Shown here in pieces: positions 1 to 6,086 of a stretch of DNA of 9,369 bases. Numbering within the stretch: position 1 is the first letter of the stretch; the number at the start of each line of letters is the position of its first letter. Location of the stretch: contig JAFAGL010000224.1 of the NCBI GenBank assembly GCA_023422735.1, forward strand, positions 1 to 9,369. Reading direction: 5' to 3'. Source of the stretch: Pseudomonadota bacterium (GTDB taxonomy: Bacteria; Pseudomonadota; Alphaproteobacteria; Rhizobiales; Rhizobiaceae). The notes under the pieces are model-generated. The model made no database searches. It was given only the letters and a program-made list of their open reading frames with translations, and had not been told where the DNA came from. The position numbers were made by a program, and so were the translations under genes.

Positions 1-301
1 CATCCTCGGTGCTTTTGCCGAACCCGACATTGGACCGTCCCCTGGAATGATGCGGCGGCGTGTAGGACGTTTTGGTGTCGGGCGACAAAAGATAAACGCA
101 GGAAAGGAAATAGGTGAAACGCGCCCCCGTTTGCGAGGCCAGTTCGCGCGAACGTTTCCACAAGGCGTTGTCATGCGCGCCATCAAAGGAAATCACGACA
201 TATTGCGGCGTTTCGGTGCTTTTCTGGTCCTGCGCCCACGTGGGTCCGGACAAAAAGCCGACGGTCAATAAAAGCGCTCGACCCAGCCTGGAAGAAAACA
301 T
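1..301 (-). CDS. Polysaccharide deacetylase-like secreted protein (5' part only)
   Basis: The first 100 codons of a gene that leaves the window at its left edge, so the C-terminal part is not seen. The ATG at 301-299 is preceded by an AAGG-type ribosome binding site 6 bases away. Residues 1-22 form a signal peptide (basic start, hydrophobic LLLTVGFLSG, cleavage likely after TWA), so the product is exported. Just after it come YVVISFDGAHDN and then GARFTYFLS, which is the first strand region of a NodB/polysaccharide deacetylase barrel. Members of that family remove acetyl groups from polysaccharide or peptidoglycan in the periplasm. The usual first motif is TFDD; here it is SFDG, so the first Asp is kept and the second, a metal ligand in classical enzymes, is Gly. 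Activity therefore cannot be assumed. The gene is divergent from the YfgM-der pair. Family assignment is fairly sure; substrate unknown. Confidence 0.8.
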   Translation of the reverse strand, partial: MFSSRLGRALLLTVGFLSGPTWAQDQKSTETPQYVVISFDGAHDNALWKRSRELASQTGARFTYFLSCVYLLSPDTKTSYTPPHHSRGRSNVGFGKSTED

Positions 302-314
302 TCGAACCTTAAAT

Positions 315-337
315 CCCCGTCTTGAAAAGACGCGGGG
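315..337 (-). other. Hairpin in the leader of the deacetylase-like gene
   Basis: CCCC-GTCTT and AAGAC-GC-GGGG pair to give nine base pairs around a 3-base loop, with a 2-base bulge. It lies 14 to 36 bases before the minus-strand ATG at 301, so it would be in that gene's 5' untranslated RNA if transcription starts further upstream. No T tract follows on either strand, so it is not an intrinsic terminator. It could affect message stability or be chance. Confidence 0.3.
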
Positions 338-350
338 CTAAATGGAGAAT
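322..350 (+). promoter_or_regulatory. Possible sigma70-type promoter reading towards the YfgM-like gene
   Basis: TTGAAA (322-327, five of six matches to TTGACA) and GAGAAT (345-350, four of six to TATAAT) are separated by exactly 17 bases. Transcription would start near 357. It could drive the YfgM-der pair with a leader of about 200 bases, a short RNA ending at the hairpin at 414-442, or both. It is a consensus match only; the -35 box overlaps the hairpin of the divergent gene's leader. Confidence 0.4.
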
Positions 351-356
351 ATGGCG

Positions 357-442
357 CGGTTAGGGGCAGCGCTGCTTGGCGTTTCCCTGCTTCCGCATCC
401 GGCTGAGTGACGTGCTCGTGACCAGTTTGGCGAGCCTTTTTT
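357..442 (+). ncRNA. Candidate small RNA or attenuated leader
   Basis: This stretch begins where the promoter-like element at 322-350 would start transcription and ends in a T run after a hairpin (414-442). It has no convincing reading frame. It contains a perfect 10-base palindrome, GCAGCGCTGC, at 366-375. GGGGCAG at 363-369 is also perfectly complementary to CTGCCCC at 446-452, just past the T run, so a longer transcript could fold into an alternative, closed structure. That layout fits either an independent RNA of about 85 bases or a leader that ends early under some conditions. I recognise no known RNA family. Confidence 0.22.
414..442 (+). terminator. Terminator-like hairpin before the YfgM-like gene
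   Basis: GCTCG (414-418) pairs with CGAGC (431-435). CCA (422-424) and TGG (428-430) can extend the stem across a 3-base bulge. A single C and then six T (437-442) follow. The stem is modest in strength. No plus-strand gene ends here, so if it works it ends a short RNA or attenuates the YfgM-der transcript. Confidence 0.4.
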
Positions 443-495
443 GTTCTGCCCCTTCCATGCCGCACAAAACTCGCTAAAACGCGGACTTTCCTGTT

Positions 496-524
496 GAGCC
501 GGTAATCAGGTCGGCAACTGGCTC
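496..524 (+). other. Hairpin in the leader of the YfgM-like gene
   Basis: GAGCCGGT (496-503) pairs with ACTGGCTC (517-524): eight base pairs including one G-U, with a 13-base loop. It ends 30 bases before the chosen ATG at 555 and 12 bases before the alternative GTG at 537. There is no T tract, so it is not a terminator; a role in translation or RNA stability is possible. Confidence 0.3.
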
Positions 525-554
525 CGGTCAGTTCCTGTGAGTAAAGAAAAACGG

Positions 555-1214
555 ATGTCGGACAGCTTTCTCCGAGAAGTTAATCAAGAGATGCGCCAGG
601 CAAAGGCGCAGGCATTGTGGGCTCGCTTTGGCCCGATGCTGATCATCGCTGCCTTGGTCATCGTCCTCGCTGCCGGTGCTTGGGCTTTGTATGACTGGTA
701 TTCCACCAATCGCGCAAACGCTTCGGGCGACCAGTTTTCCCAGGCCTTGCAGCTTGCCAATGAGGGCAAGACCGACGAAGCGGCGGCGGCACTGCAAAAG
801 CTTGAAAACGAGGGTGCCGGCGCTTACCCGATCCTGGCGCGCATGCGCATGGCGACTGTTCTGGTGGAAAAAGGCGATTTCAGCGGCGCCGTTGCAGCTT
901 TCGACGCGGTATCTGCCGATAACGGTATTCCCCAGGTCATCCGCGATCTTGCCAAGCTGAGGGCAGGGCTGGTTCTGGTTGACCATGGCACCGCCGAAGA
1001 GGTTGAAGCCCATGTTGGTCCGCTGAACGCGGAAACCAATCCGTTGAGGCATTCGGCGCGCGAGGCCATCGCTCTTGCCGCCTGGAAAGCGGGCCGGCAA
1101 GCCGATGCCTTGCCATTATTCGAGCAGATCGAGGATGATACGGCAGCGCCCGCGAATATGCGGCAGCGCGCGAGTATGATGGCCGATCTGATTCACGGTT
1201 CAGGCGTCAAGTAA
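555..1214 (+). CDS. YfgM-like TPR membrane protein
   Basis: A 219-residue inner-membrane protein with one transmembrane segment near the N-terminus (about residues 25-47) and a soluble, helical, Ala-rich remainder placed in the periplasm. The helical repeats (for example EGKTDEAAAALQKLE and KGDFSGAVAAFDAV) are of the tetratricopeptide type of the TPR_21/YfgM family. In E. coli, YfgM partners the SecYEG-associated chaperone PpiD; a similar envelope quality-control role is inferred here. I chose the ATG at 555 because family members begin with an MSD-SF-REVNEE-like sequence, matched by MSDSFLREVNQE. An in-frame GTG at 537 would add six residues but has no ribosome binding site. The stop lies 8 bases before der, so the two are almost certainly co-transcribed, as is usual in this bacterial group. 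Confidence 0.9.
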   Translation: MSDSFLREVNQEMRQAKAQALWARFGPMLIIAALVIVLAAGAWALYDWYSTNRANASGDQFSQALQLANEGKTDEAAAALQKLENEGAGAYPILARMRMATVLVEKGDFSGAVAAFDAVSADNGIPQVIRDLAKLRAGLVLVDHGTAEEVEAHVGPLNAETNPLRHSAREAIALAAWKAGRQADALPLFEQIEDDTAAPANMRQRASMMADLIHGSGVK

Positions 1215-1222
1215 GTCGCATC

Positions 1223-2647
1223 ATGGCCTTTAAGCTGGCAATCATCGGGCGGCCCAATGTGGGCAAGTCAACTTTGTTCAACCGTTTGGTCGGTCGCAAG
1301 ATCGCGTTGGTCGATGATCGGCCGGGCGTCACGCGTGATCGGCGTGTGCATGAGGCCAAGCTGTATGACTTGCGCTTCGATGTGATCGATACGGCAGGCC
1401 TTGAAGTTGCGCCCAACGAATCGCTGGCCGGGCGGATGCGCGCGCAAACCGAAATCGCGATCGAAGAGGCGGATGTTATCCTCTTCATGGTGGATTCCAG
1501 GACAGGTCTGACGCCGGACGATCGCACCTTCGCCGATGTGGTGCGCCGGGCCGGCAAGCCGCTGGTTCTGGTTGCCAACAAGAATGAAAGCCGGGCGTCC
1601 GAAGCGGGCGCGCTCGAAGCATGGGAGCTTGGGCTGGGAGAGCCGGTCGGAATTTCCGCCGAGCATGGCCTGGGCATGGCGGATCTTCGCGATGCGGTTG
1701 TTGCCGCGATCGGCGAGGACCGCGCTTTCGAGGCGGATGAAGAAGATGCCATCGTTGCGGAAGCCGCCGAGGTGCTGGTTGGCGAGGACATCGCTGATCC
1801 CGATGCGGAAGCGCCCGCCTATGACGCGACGAAACCGATGCGCATCGCCATTGTCGGCCGACCGAATGCCGGAAAGTCGACGCTCATCAATCAGATGATC
1901 GGCGAAGAGCGCCTTTTGACCGGCCCGGAAGCCGGCATCACGCGCGATTCGATTTCCGTGGAATGGACCTGGCGCGGGCGCGAAATCAAGCTGTTCGATA
2001 CGGCTGGTATGCGGCGCAAGGCCCGCGTTCAGGAAAAGCTCGAAAAGCTTTCAGTTGCAGATGGCTTGCGTGCGATCCGTTTCGCGGAAGTCGTGGTTGT
2101 TGTTTTCGATGCGACCATTCCCTTTGAAAAGCAGGATCTGCAAATCGCCGATCTCATCATCCGCGAAGGACGCGCGCTTGTTCTCGCCTTCAACAAATGG
2201 GATCTGATCGAGAACAAGCAGGCTTACCTGGCCGAATTGCACGAAAAGACCGCGCGCTTGCTGCCGCAGGTGCGAGGGCTTCTGGCTCTGCCTGTTTCCG
2301 CCGAAACCGGACGCGGGATCGATCGTTTGATGGATGCGATCACGCGCACGCACGAAGTCTGGAACCGACGTATTTCCACCGGTCGCCTGAACCGCTGGCT
2401 GGAAGGTGTGACGGGTCATCACCCGCCGCCCGCCGTTGCCGGTCGTCGTCTCAAGATCAAATACATCACGCAGGTCAAGGCGCGTCCGCCCGGCTTCGTT
2501 TTGTCTTGCACGCGTCCCGAAGCGGTGCCGCAATCTTATGTCCGCTATCTGGTCAACGGCTTGCGCGAAAGCTTCGACATGCCGGGCGTTCCCATCCGTA
2601 TGGTCATGCGGGCGTCCGAAAACCCCTTCGCGCCGAAGAAAAAATAG
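1223..2647 (+). CDS. der: Ribosome assembly GTPase Der (EngA)
   Basis: A 474-residue protein with the tandem GTPase layout unique to Der, which binds the 50S subunit and is needed for its late assembly. First G domain: P-loop GRPNVGKST at 9-17, DTAG at 56-59, NKNE at 119-122, SAE at 145-147. An acidic linker covers about 165-200. Second G domain: GRPNAGKST at 212-220, DTAGMRRKARV from 259, NKWD at 324-327, SAE at 359-361. The C-terminal KH-like domain (about 385-465) contains LKIKYITQVKARPPGF and ends in a basic PKKK tail. The first G4 motif has Glu where Asp is usual; the second is canonical. Length and order are normal and the gene looks intact. It follows the YfgM-like gene by 8 bases, with no strong ribosome binding site of its own, which suggests coupling. 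Confidence 0.98.
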   Translation: MAFKLAIIGRPNVGKSTLFNRLVGRKIALVDDRPGVTRDRRVHEAKLYDLRFDVIDTAGLEVAPNESLAGRMRAQTEIAIEEADVILFMVDSRTGLTPDDRTFADVVRRAGKPLVLVANKNESRASEAGALEAWELGLGEPVGISAEHGLGMADLRDAVVAAIGEDRAFEADEEDAIVAEAAEVLVGEDIADPDAEAPAYDATKPMRIAIVGRPNAGKSTLINQMIGEERLLTGPEAGITRDSISVEWTWRGREIKLFDTAGMRRKARVQEKLEKLSVADGLRAIRFAEVVVVVFDATIPFEKQDLQIADLIIREGRALVLAFNKWDLIENKQAYLAELHEKTARLLPQVRGLLALPVSAETGRGIDRLMDAITRTHEVWNRRISTGRLNRWLEGVTGHHPPPAVAGRRLKIKYITQVKARPPGFVLSCTRPEAVPQSYVRYLVNGLRESFDMPGVPIRMVMRASENPFAPKKK

Positions 2648-2670
2648 CAACGGTCAGGTTCTTCCTGGCC
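2639..2670 (-). terminator. Weak terminator-like hairpin between der and the acyltransferase gene
   Basis: GGTCAGG (2652-2658) and CCTGGCC (2664-2670) form a 7-bp stem with a 5-base loop. Read on the minus strand, one pair is a C-A mismatch, but a run of six T (2639-2644) follows seven bases later, which fits the end of the acyltransferase transcript. Read on the plus strand the mismatch becomes a U-G pair but no T run follows. It fills the 37-base convergent gap. Confidence 0.35.
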
Positions 2671-2684
2671 GCGCAGCTTGCCGA

Positions 2685-3206
2685 TCAGAAATCCCAGCGA
2701 ACGCCCCTGCGCAGGACTTTCGCGGGATTGCCGCCGATAATGCAGTTTTCTTCCTCGAAGGCTGACACGACATAGGCCGAGCTTCCGACGACGCAGCCGG
2801 ACGGGATCTGCGCTCCTTTCATGAGATCGACTTTCTCGCCGACCCATACGTGATCGCCCACGATGATCGGTTTCGGCGAATTGATCCTTTCTCCGCTGTC
2901 GAGATCGAAGATCTTGTGCGCGTCGGAAGGACGAACGCTGATCATGCGGCTGAACAGGCAGCGTTCACCGATCTGAACTTCGGATCCTTCATGCAGATGA
3001 AACGCGGCCTGATGAATGATCGACCGCGCGCCGATCACGATTTTGGCATTGTCCGACAAGAAAATCCGGCCGCCGACCCTCGCGCCATCCTCGATGATGA
3101 GGGTTGCACCCGATCCCCGTATGTCGAACACGACATTTTCGGTCACCGCGCTTTGCGCGATCTCAATCCTGTTGTTTTTGCGGGCAGTTTCCGAAATGTC
3201 GCTCAT
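2685..3206 (-). CDS. Hexapeptide-repeat (left-handed beta-helix) acyltransferase
   Basis: A 173-residue protein built of hexapeptide repeats (runs such as ATLIIEDGARVGGRIFL and AKIVIGARSIIHQA, residues 34-90) that fold into a left-handed beta-helix, as in sugar O-acetyltransferases; such enzymes act as trimers and use acetyl- or acyl-CoA. SDAH (94-97) supplies the likely catalytic His97, followed by KIFD and SGERIN. GDHVWVG (117-123) and GGNPAKVLRRG near the end are typical of the LacA/WcaF-like group. Similar proteins modify exopolysaccharide, capsule or lipopolysaccharide sugars; the actual acceptor cannot be told. I chose the ATG at 3206 because AGAAAGG lies 8 bases before it; a TTG at 3242 would add 12 residues without such support. 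It is a single gene, convergent with der and divergent from the cell wall hydrolase. Confidence 0.88.
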   Translation of the reverse strand: MSDISETARKNNRIEIAQSAVTENVVFDIRGSGATLIIEDGARVGGRIFLSDNAKIVIGARSIIHQAAFHLHEGSEVQIGERCLFSRMISVRPSDAHKIFDLDSGERINSPKPIIVGDHVWVGEKVDLMKGAQIPSGCVVGSSAYVVSAFEEENCIIGGNPAKVLRRGVRWDF

Positions 3207-3270
3207 TTGCAGGGCCTTTCTGGAAAAACTGCATTGTTGCAAGAAACATGGCGTGCAGGCTTAGATGTCG

Positions 3271-3293
3271 CATCTTGGCAAATACTCAAGATG
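3271..3293. promoter_or_regulatory. Operator-like dyad CATCTTG-N9-CAAGATG
   Basis: A perfect 7-bp inverted repeat (3271-3277 and 3287-3293) with a 9-base spacer lies in the divergent region between the acyltransferase and cell wall hydrolase genes. The symmetry fits a dimeric transcription factor site. It is 65 bases upstream of the acyltransferase start. No known consensus is recognised. Confidence 0.35.
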
Positions 3294-3312
3294 AGTGATC
3301 GGCCAGGCCATG

Positions 3313-3359
3313 CCGTTAACCGCTCATCAAGGTTAATCGATCATTTCTTTCCTTAACGG
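3313..3359. promoter_or_regulatory. TTAA-containing dyads before the cell wall hydrolase gene
   Basis: TTAACC (3316-3321) and GGTTAA (3331-3336) form a perfect inverted repeat with a 9-base spacer. CCGTTAA (3313-3319) is also the exact inverse of TTAACGG (3353-3359). There are thus three TTAA cores within 47 bases, ending 28 bases before the hydrolase GTG. The TTAA core recalls CtrA half-sites, but the spacings (13 and 16 bases between cores) do not match the usual seven. Function is inferred only from symmetry and position. Confidence 0.3.
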
Positions 3360-3387
3360 TTTTGGGTGCGTTTCGGAGAGTGGGTCG

Positions 3388-4563
3388 GTGTTAGGTCGAG
3401 TTTTACCGCGGCGGGCAGTCGCGACGGATCGTTTGCGATCCTATGTGTCGCCCCTGCTGGTGGGGATGGGAATCTGGATCGGCTTTCCGACCCAGGCTGC
3501 CATGCAGGACATGACCAGCATGGTGTCGGGTGCCGAGGCCGTCAGCACGCGGTGGAACGCTTATCTCGAACAGGCGGCTGCCGGTTCGGTCCACCAGGCC
3601 GAACTGAAATTTTCCGGCGCAAGCCAGCAGGCATCGCTTTCGGGGGCCGGGCGCTTTACCAAATCCGTCGGCACGGTCGCTTTCAAGGGAAAGGCCCAAC
3701 GATCCGACAAGCCGGATGAAGAGCGCGTCACGCGCGACGAGAAGAAAGGGCGTATTGTGCGCATTGCGCCCGTTGCCCCGCCGAAATCATTCACCGCAGG
3801 CTCCGTTTTTCAGCGCACCAGCATGATCTTGCGCGGCGAAGGCAGCGATGTCGCCATGGCCTTTATCGAGCCAGCTCTCGACGGCAAGGAAATCCAGATC
3901 GCCGCGGCCTTCCATCCGCACGTCAAGCCGGTTGTCGACCCGATGTTGCCGGCCGTGGTCGCCGCGCTCGTCACAAACAAGAAGGCAGATATTCTCGCCA
4001 CCGCTTACGCGCCGGCGGAGCCGGATTATTCTTCGGCGTCGCCGTTTGCGTCCTTGCTCAAGGGCGAAGATCCCGATGATGGCCGCTTCATCCCGCCGGT
4101 CGCGGAAGGCGATCACAACTGGATGAGCAAGCCGCTTCCGCCGACCGTGTTTTCCGCATCCGAACAGAAATGCCTCGCCACCGGCATTTATTTCGAGGCG
4201 CGCGGCGAAAGCGCGAAAGGGCAGGCTGCCGTTGGTCAGGTGATCTTGAACCGGGTCCGCAATCCGGCCTACCCCGATACGATCTGCGGCGTGGTTTACC
4301 AGAACAAGAATTGGCGCAACCGTTGCCAGTTCTCGTTTGCCTGCGATGGTCTTCCCGACATCGTCCTCAGCCGTTCCAGCTATCGCATCGCCGAAGACAT
4401 CGCGATGGCAGTCACGGCCGGCAAGATCTTCATCCCGGAAGTCGCTTCGGCGACCCATTATCACGCCACCTATGTGAACCCGCGGTGGAACAAGACGATG
4501 GAGCGGATGAAGAAGATCGGGCTGCATGTCTTTTACCGCACATATGGCGGCGGATGGAGCTGA
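3388..4563 (+). CDS. SleB-type cell wall hydrolase, exported
   Basis: A 391-residue envelope protein. The GTG start is supported by GGAGAG seven bases before it. Residues 1-38 hold a basic stretch and a hydrophobic segment (SPLLVGMGIWIGFPTQA) forming a signal peptide or anchor. About 40-255 is a poorly recognisable, Ala- and charge-rich region. Residues 258-386 are a SleB/Hydrolase_2 domain: CLATGIYFEARGES with likely catalytic Glu270, then GQAAVGQVILNRV, CQFSFACDG, and ATHYHATYVNPRW near the end. The family cleaves peptidoglycan; SleB of Bacillus spores is a lytic transglycosylase, and proteobacterial members are thought to act in wall remodelling. The gene stands alone, divergent from the acyltransferase gene and followed by a 199-base gap before atpI. 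Domain call is firm; bond cleaved is inferred. Confidence 0.92.
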   Translation: MLGRVLPRRAVATDRLRSYVSPLLVGMGIWIGFPTQAAMQDMTSMVSGAEAVSTRWNAYLEQAAAGSVHQAELKFSGASQQASLSGAGRFTKSVGTVAFKGKAQRSDKPDEERVTRDEKKGRIVRIAPVAPPKSFTAGSVFQRTSMILRGEGSDVAMAFIEPALDGKEIQIAAAFHPHVKPVVDPMLPAVVAALVTNKKADILATAYAPAEPDYSSASPFASLLKGEDPDDGRFIPPVAEGDHNWMSKPLPPTVFSASEQKCLATGIYFEARGESAKGQAAVGQVILNRVRNPAYPDTICGVVYQNKNWRNRCQFSFACDGLPDIVLSRSSYRIAEDIAMAVTAGKIFIPEVASATHYHATYVNPRWNKTMERMKKIGLHVFYRTYGGGWS

Positions 4564-4579
4564 GCGTCGGGGGATTCGC

Positions 4580-4634
4580 GTTGCAAACCTGCAACCCGAA
4601 GCAGCGCGCATTGTCGCACACAATCAAGTGATTG
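4580..4634. repeat. Two short inverted repeats between the hydrolase gene and atpI
   Basis: GTTGCA (4580-4585) pairs with TGCAAC (4590-4595) around AACC, and CAATCA (4621-4626) pairs with TGATTG (4629-4634) around a 2-base centre. Neither is followed by a T run, so they are not clear terminators for the hydrolase gene. The second lies about 45 bases before the atp promoter and could be a protein-binding site. Confidence 0.25.
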
Positions 4635-4678
4635 ATTTGAAAGCGCAAAAAGCTTCTGTTTAGCGGCCTATTGGCGGC

Positions 4679-4707
4679 TTGACGGGGGATTGTGACCTAA
4701 CTATGGT
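4679..4707 (+). promoter_or_regulatory. Likely promoter of the F0 (atpIBEGF) operon
   Basis: TTGACG (4679-4684, five of six matches) and TATGGT (4702-4707, four of six) are 17 bases apart, the best sigma70-type match I found in the window. Transcription would begin near 4714 and give an atpI leader of about 50 bases. The position also argues against atpI starts at 4679 or 4703, since those codons lie in the promoter itself. Confidence 0.55.
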
Positions 4708-4762
4708 GCGCCCGACTTTGAAGCGGCTGCCGGGAAGGCGCGTGTCTGGGCGGAAGGATGCC

Positions 4763-5182
4763 ATGGCCGAAGAAAACAGGCCTCGCAAATTATCCGATCG
4801 GCATGCCGACACCGGAAATCTGGCCGCATCACGCGACGATGGTCTCGATCAACGTCGACGCGATCTGGATGCCGCCTTGGCATCGCGTCGTGTCGAAGCG
4901 CAGAAAGAGGCCGCCGCCGCGTCGTCGCGTGATACGAGCGGCTTTGCTCAGGCCATGAAGCTTTCCAGCGAATTCATCGCGGGGATCATCGTTGGTGCTG
5001 GACTTGGCTGGGGAATCGATTACGCGGCTGGTACGTCACCGTGGGGTCTGATCGTATTTCTGTTCCTCGGTTTCGGTGCTGGAATATTGAACGTCCTGCG
5101 CGCGGCGGGAAAGGTGGCGGAGCCCGGTGTGAAGGCCGGAGAGGCGACACCTGATCCGTCGAAGCGCAATCGTCGCGGCTGA
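4763..5182 (+). CDS. atpI: ATP synthase accessory protein I (AtpI/AtpZ family)
   Basis: A 139-residue membrane protein, first gene of the F0 operon. A long, highly charged N-terminal part (1-65) is followed by two transmembrane helices (about 70-88 and 94-112) separated by GIDYAAGTSPWG, the conserved turn of the ATPase_gene1/AtpI family, then a basic C-terminus. Known members help assemble the c-ring or act in ion uptake for the synthase and are not part of the final enzyme. I chose the ATG at 4763, with GGAAGG five bases before it; longer in-frame starts (TTG 4679, ATG 4703) fall inside the promoter. A gap of 76 bases separates it from atpB. Confidence 0.92.
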   Translation: MAEENRPRKLSDRHADTGNLAASRDDGLDQRRRDLDAALASRRVEAQKEAAAASSRDTSGFAQAMKLSSEFIAGIIVGAGLGWGIDYAAGTSPWGLIVFLFLGFGAGILNVLRAAGKVAEPGVKAGEATPDPSKRNRRG

Positions 5183-5202
5183 GCCCGCATCTGGAAATCT
5201 CG

Positions 5203-5216
5203 GCGGCAATTGCCGC
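5203..5216 (+). repeat. 14-bp perfect palindrome between atpI and atpB
   Basis: GCGGCAATTGCCGC reads the same on both strands. It sits in the 76-base gap, 42 bases before the atpB start codon. As RNA it could only form a small hairpin (GCGGC/GCCGC around AATT); as DNA it could bind a dimeric protein. No T run follows. Confidence 0.4.
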
Positions 5217-5258
5217 GCTGGTAAGTGGGCCATAGGCTCGGAAGAACAAGGAACGAAA

Positions 5259-6011
5259 GTGGCCAACGATCCGATCCACCAGTTTCAGATCTCGCGTCTG
5301 GTCCCGATCGAAATCGGGGGGCTCGACTTTTCCTTCACGAATTCTTCGCTTTTCATGGTGGCAACAGCCGCTGCGGCCGCTGCATTCCTTTTCCTTGGAT
5401 CGGCCAATCGCGGTCTGATCCCCGGTCGCCTGCAGTCTCTTTCCGAAATGTCTTATGAGTTCATCGCGGGCATGTTGCGCGATTCTGCCGGAAGCGGCGG
5501 GATGCGTTTCTTCCCGATGGTCTTTTCCCTTTTTATGTTCGTGCTGGTTGCGAATCTGCTCGGCCTGTTTCCTTACTTCTTCACGGTAACCAGCCATATC
5601 ATCGTCACCTTCGCCTTGGCGCTTTTCGTGATTTTGACGGTGATCATCTACGGGCTGGCCAAGAACGGTTTGGGCTTCTTCAAGCTCTTCGTACCGAGCG
5701 GCGTTCCCGCGGCCATCGTGCCGATCGTGGCGCTTATCGAGATCATTTCCTTTCTGTCGCGTCCGATCAGCCTGTCCGTTCGTTTGTTTGCAAACATGCT
5801 CGCGGGCCACATCACGCTCAAGGTTTTCGCCGGTTTCGTCACCTCGCTCAGCGCATTTGGCGCGGTTGGCGTTGCAGGTGCGATCCTGCCATTGCTGATG
5901 ACGGTGGCGATCACCGGCCTAGAGTTCCTCGTCGCATTCCTGCAGGCATATGTTTTCGCCGTGTTGACCTGCATGTACCTCAACGACGCGGTGCATCCCG
6001 GCGGCCACTGA
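5259..6011 (+). CDS. atpB: F0 ATP synthase subunit a
   Basis: A 250-residue multi-spanning inner-membrane protein that forms the two proton half-channels next to the rotating c-ring. The GTG start is supported by AAGGA six bases before it. The hallmark segment SLSVRLFANMLAGH contains Arg175, equivalent to the essential Arg210 of E. coli. Glu222 in ITGLEFLVAFLQAYVF and Gln229 occupy the other conserved channel positions, and the C-terminus ends with VLTCMYLNDAVHP. Five to six hydrophobic segments are visible, at about 28-48, 85-107, 112-134, 150-165, 172-195 and 205-240. Length is normal for the alphaproteobacterial form. Second gene of the F0 operon, 75 bases before atpE. Confidence 0.98.
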   Translation: MANDPIHQFQISRLVPIEIGGLDFSFTNSSLFMVATAAAAAAFLFLGSANRGLIPGRLQSLSEMSYEFIAGMLRDSAGSGGMRFFPMVFSLFMFVLVANLLGLFPYFFTVTSHIIVTFALALFVILTVIIYGLAKNGLGFFKLFVPSGVPAAIVPIVALIEIISFLSRPISLSVRLFANMLAGHITLKVFAGFVTSLSAFGAVGVAGAILPLLMTVAITGLEFLVAFLQAYVFAVLTCMYLNDAVHPGGH

Positions 6012-6030
6012 CCGGCAGCCATCTTTCACC

Positions 6031-6043
6031 GGCGGATCCCGCC
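6031..6043 (+). other. GC-rich hairpin between atpB and atpE
   Basis: GGCGG (6031-6035) and CCGCC (6039-6043) form five G-C pairs around ATC. A second palindrome, AGAGATCTCT (6062-6071), lies directly before the atpE ribosome binding site. There is no T run. Such hairpins between operon genes can protect the downstream message end or mark processing sites. Confidence 0.35.
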
Positions 6044-6086
6044 TCACGAAGTCTGTAGACAAGAGATCTCTCAAAAGGAGCCTAAA

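Noticed and set aside
363..452. Resemblance of the minus strand to a bacterial SRP (4.5S) RNA: complementary ends and a CAG...AGCAG pair 11 bases apart.
   Set aside because: The apical loop would be GATG, not the GGAA-type tetraloop of SRP RNA, and the rest does not fold into one long hairpin.
537..554. GTG at 537 as start of the YfgM-like gene.
   Set aside because: No ribosome binding site before it; family members start at the MSDSF position (555).
3316..3356. CtrA binding site (TTAA-N7-TTAA) before the hydrolase gene.
   Set aside because: The TTAA cores are 13 and 16 bases apart, not seven; only half-sites are present, so I kept them as unassigned dyads.
3787..4623. Long minus-strand open frame opposite the SleB-type hydrolase gene.
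   Set aside because: Arg-rich shadow frame with no recognisable motif; the plus-strand gene is clearly real.
4679..4762. Earlier atpI starts (TTG 4679, ATG 4703).
   Set aside because: They coincide with the -35 and -10 boxes; the ATG at 4763 has a proper ribosome binding site.
4986..5810. Long minus-strand open frame opposite atpI and atpB.
   Set aside because: It is antisense to certain genes and its composition (runs of charged residues, Gln, His) is that of a shadow of a GC-rich gene.
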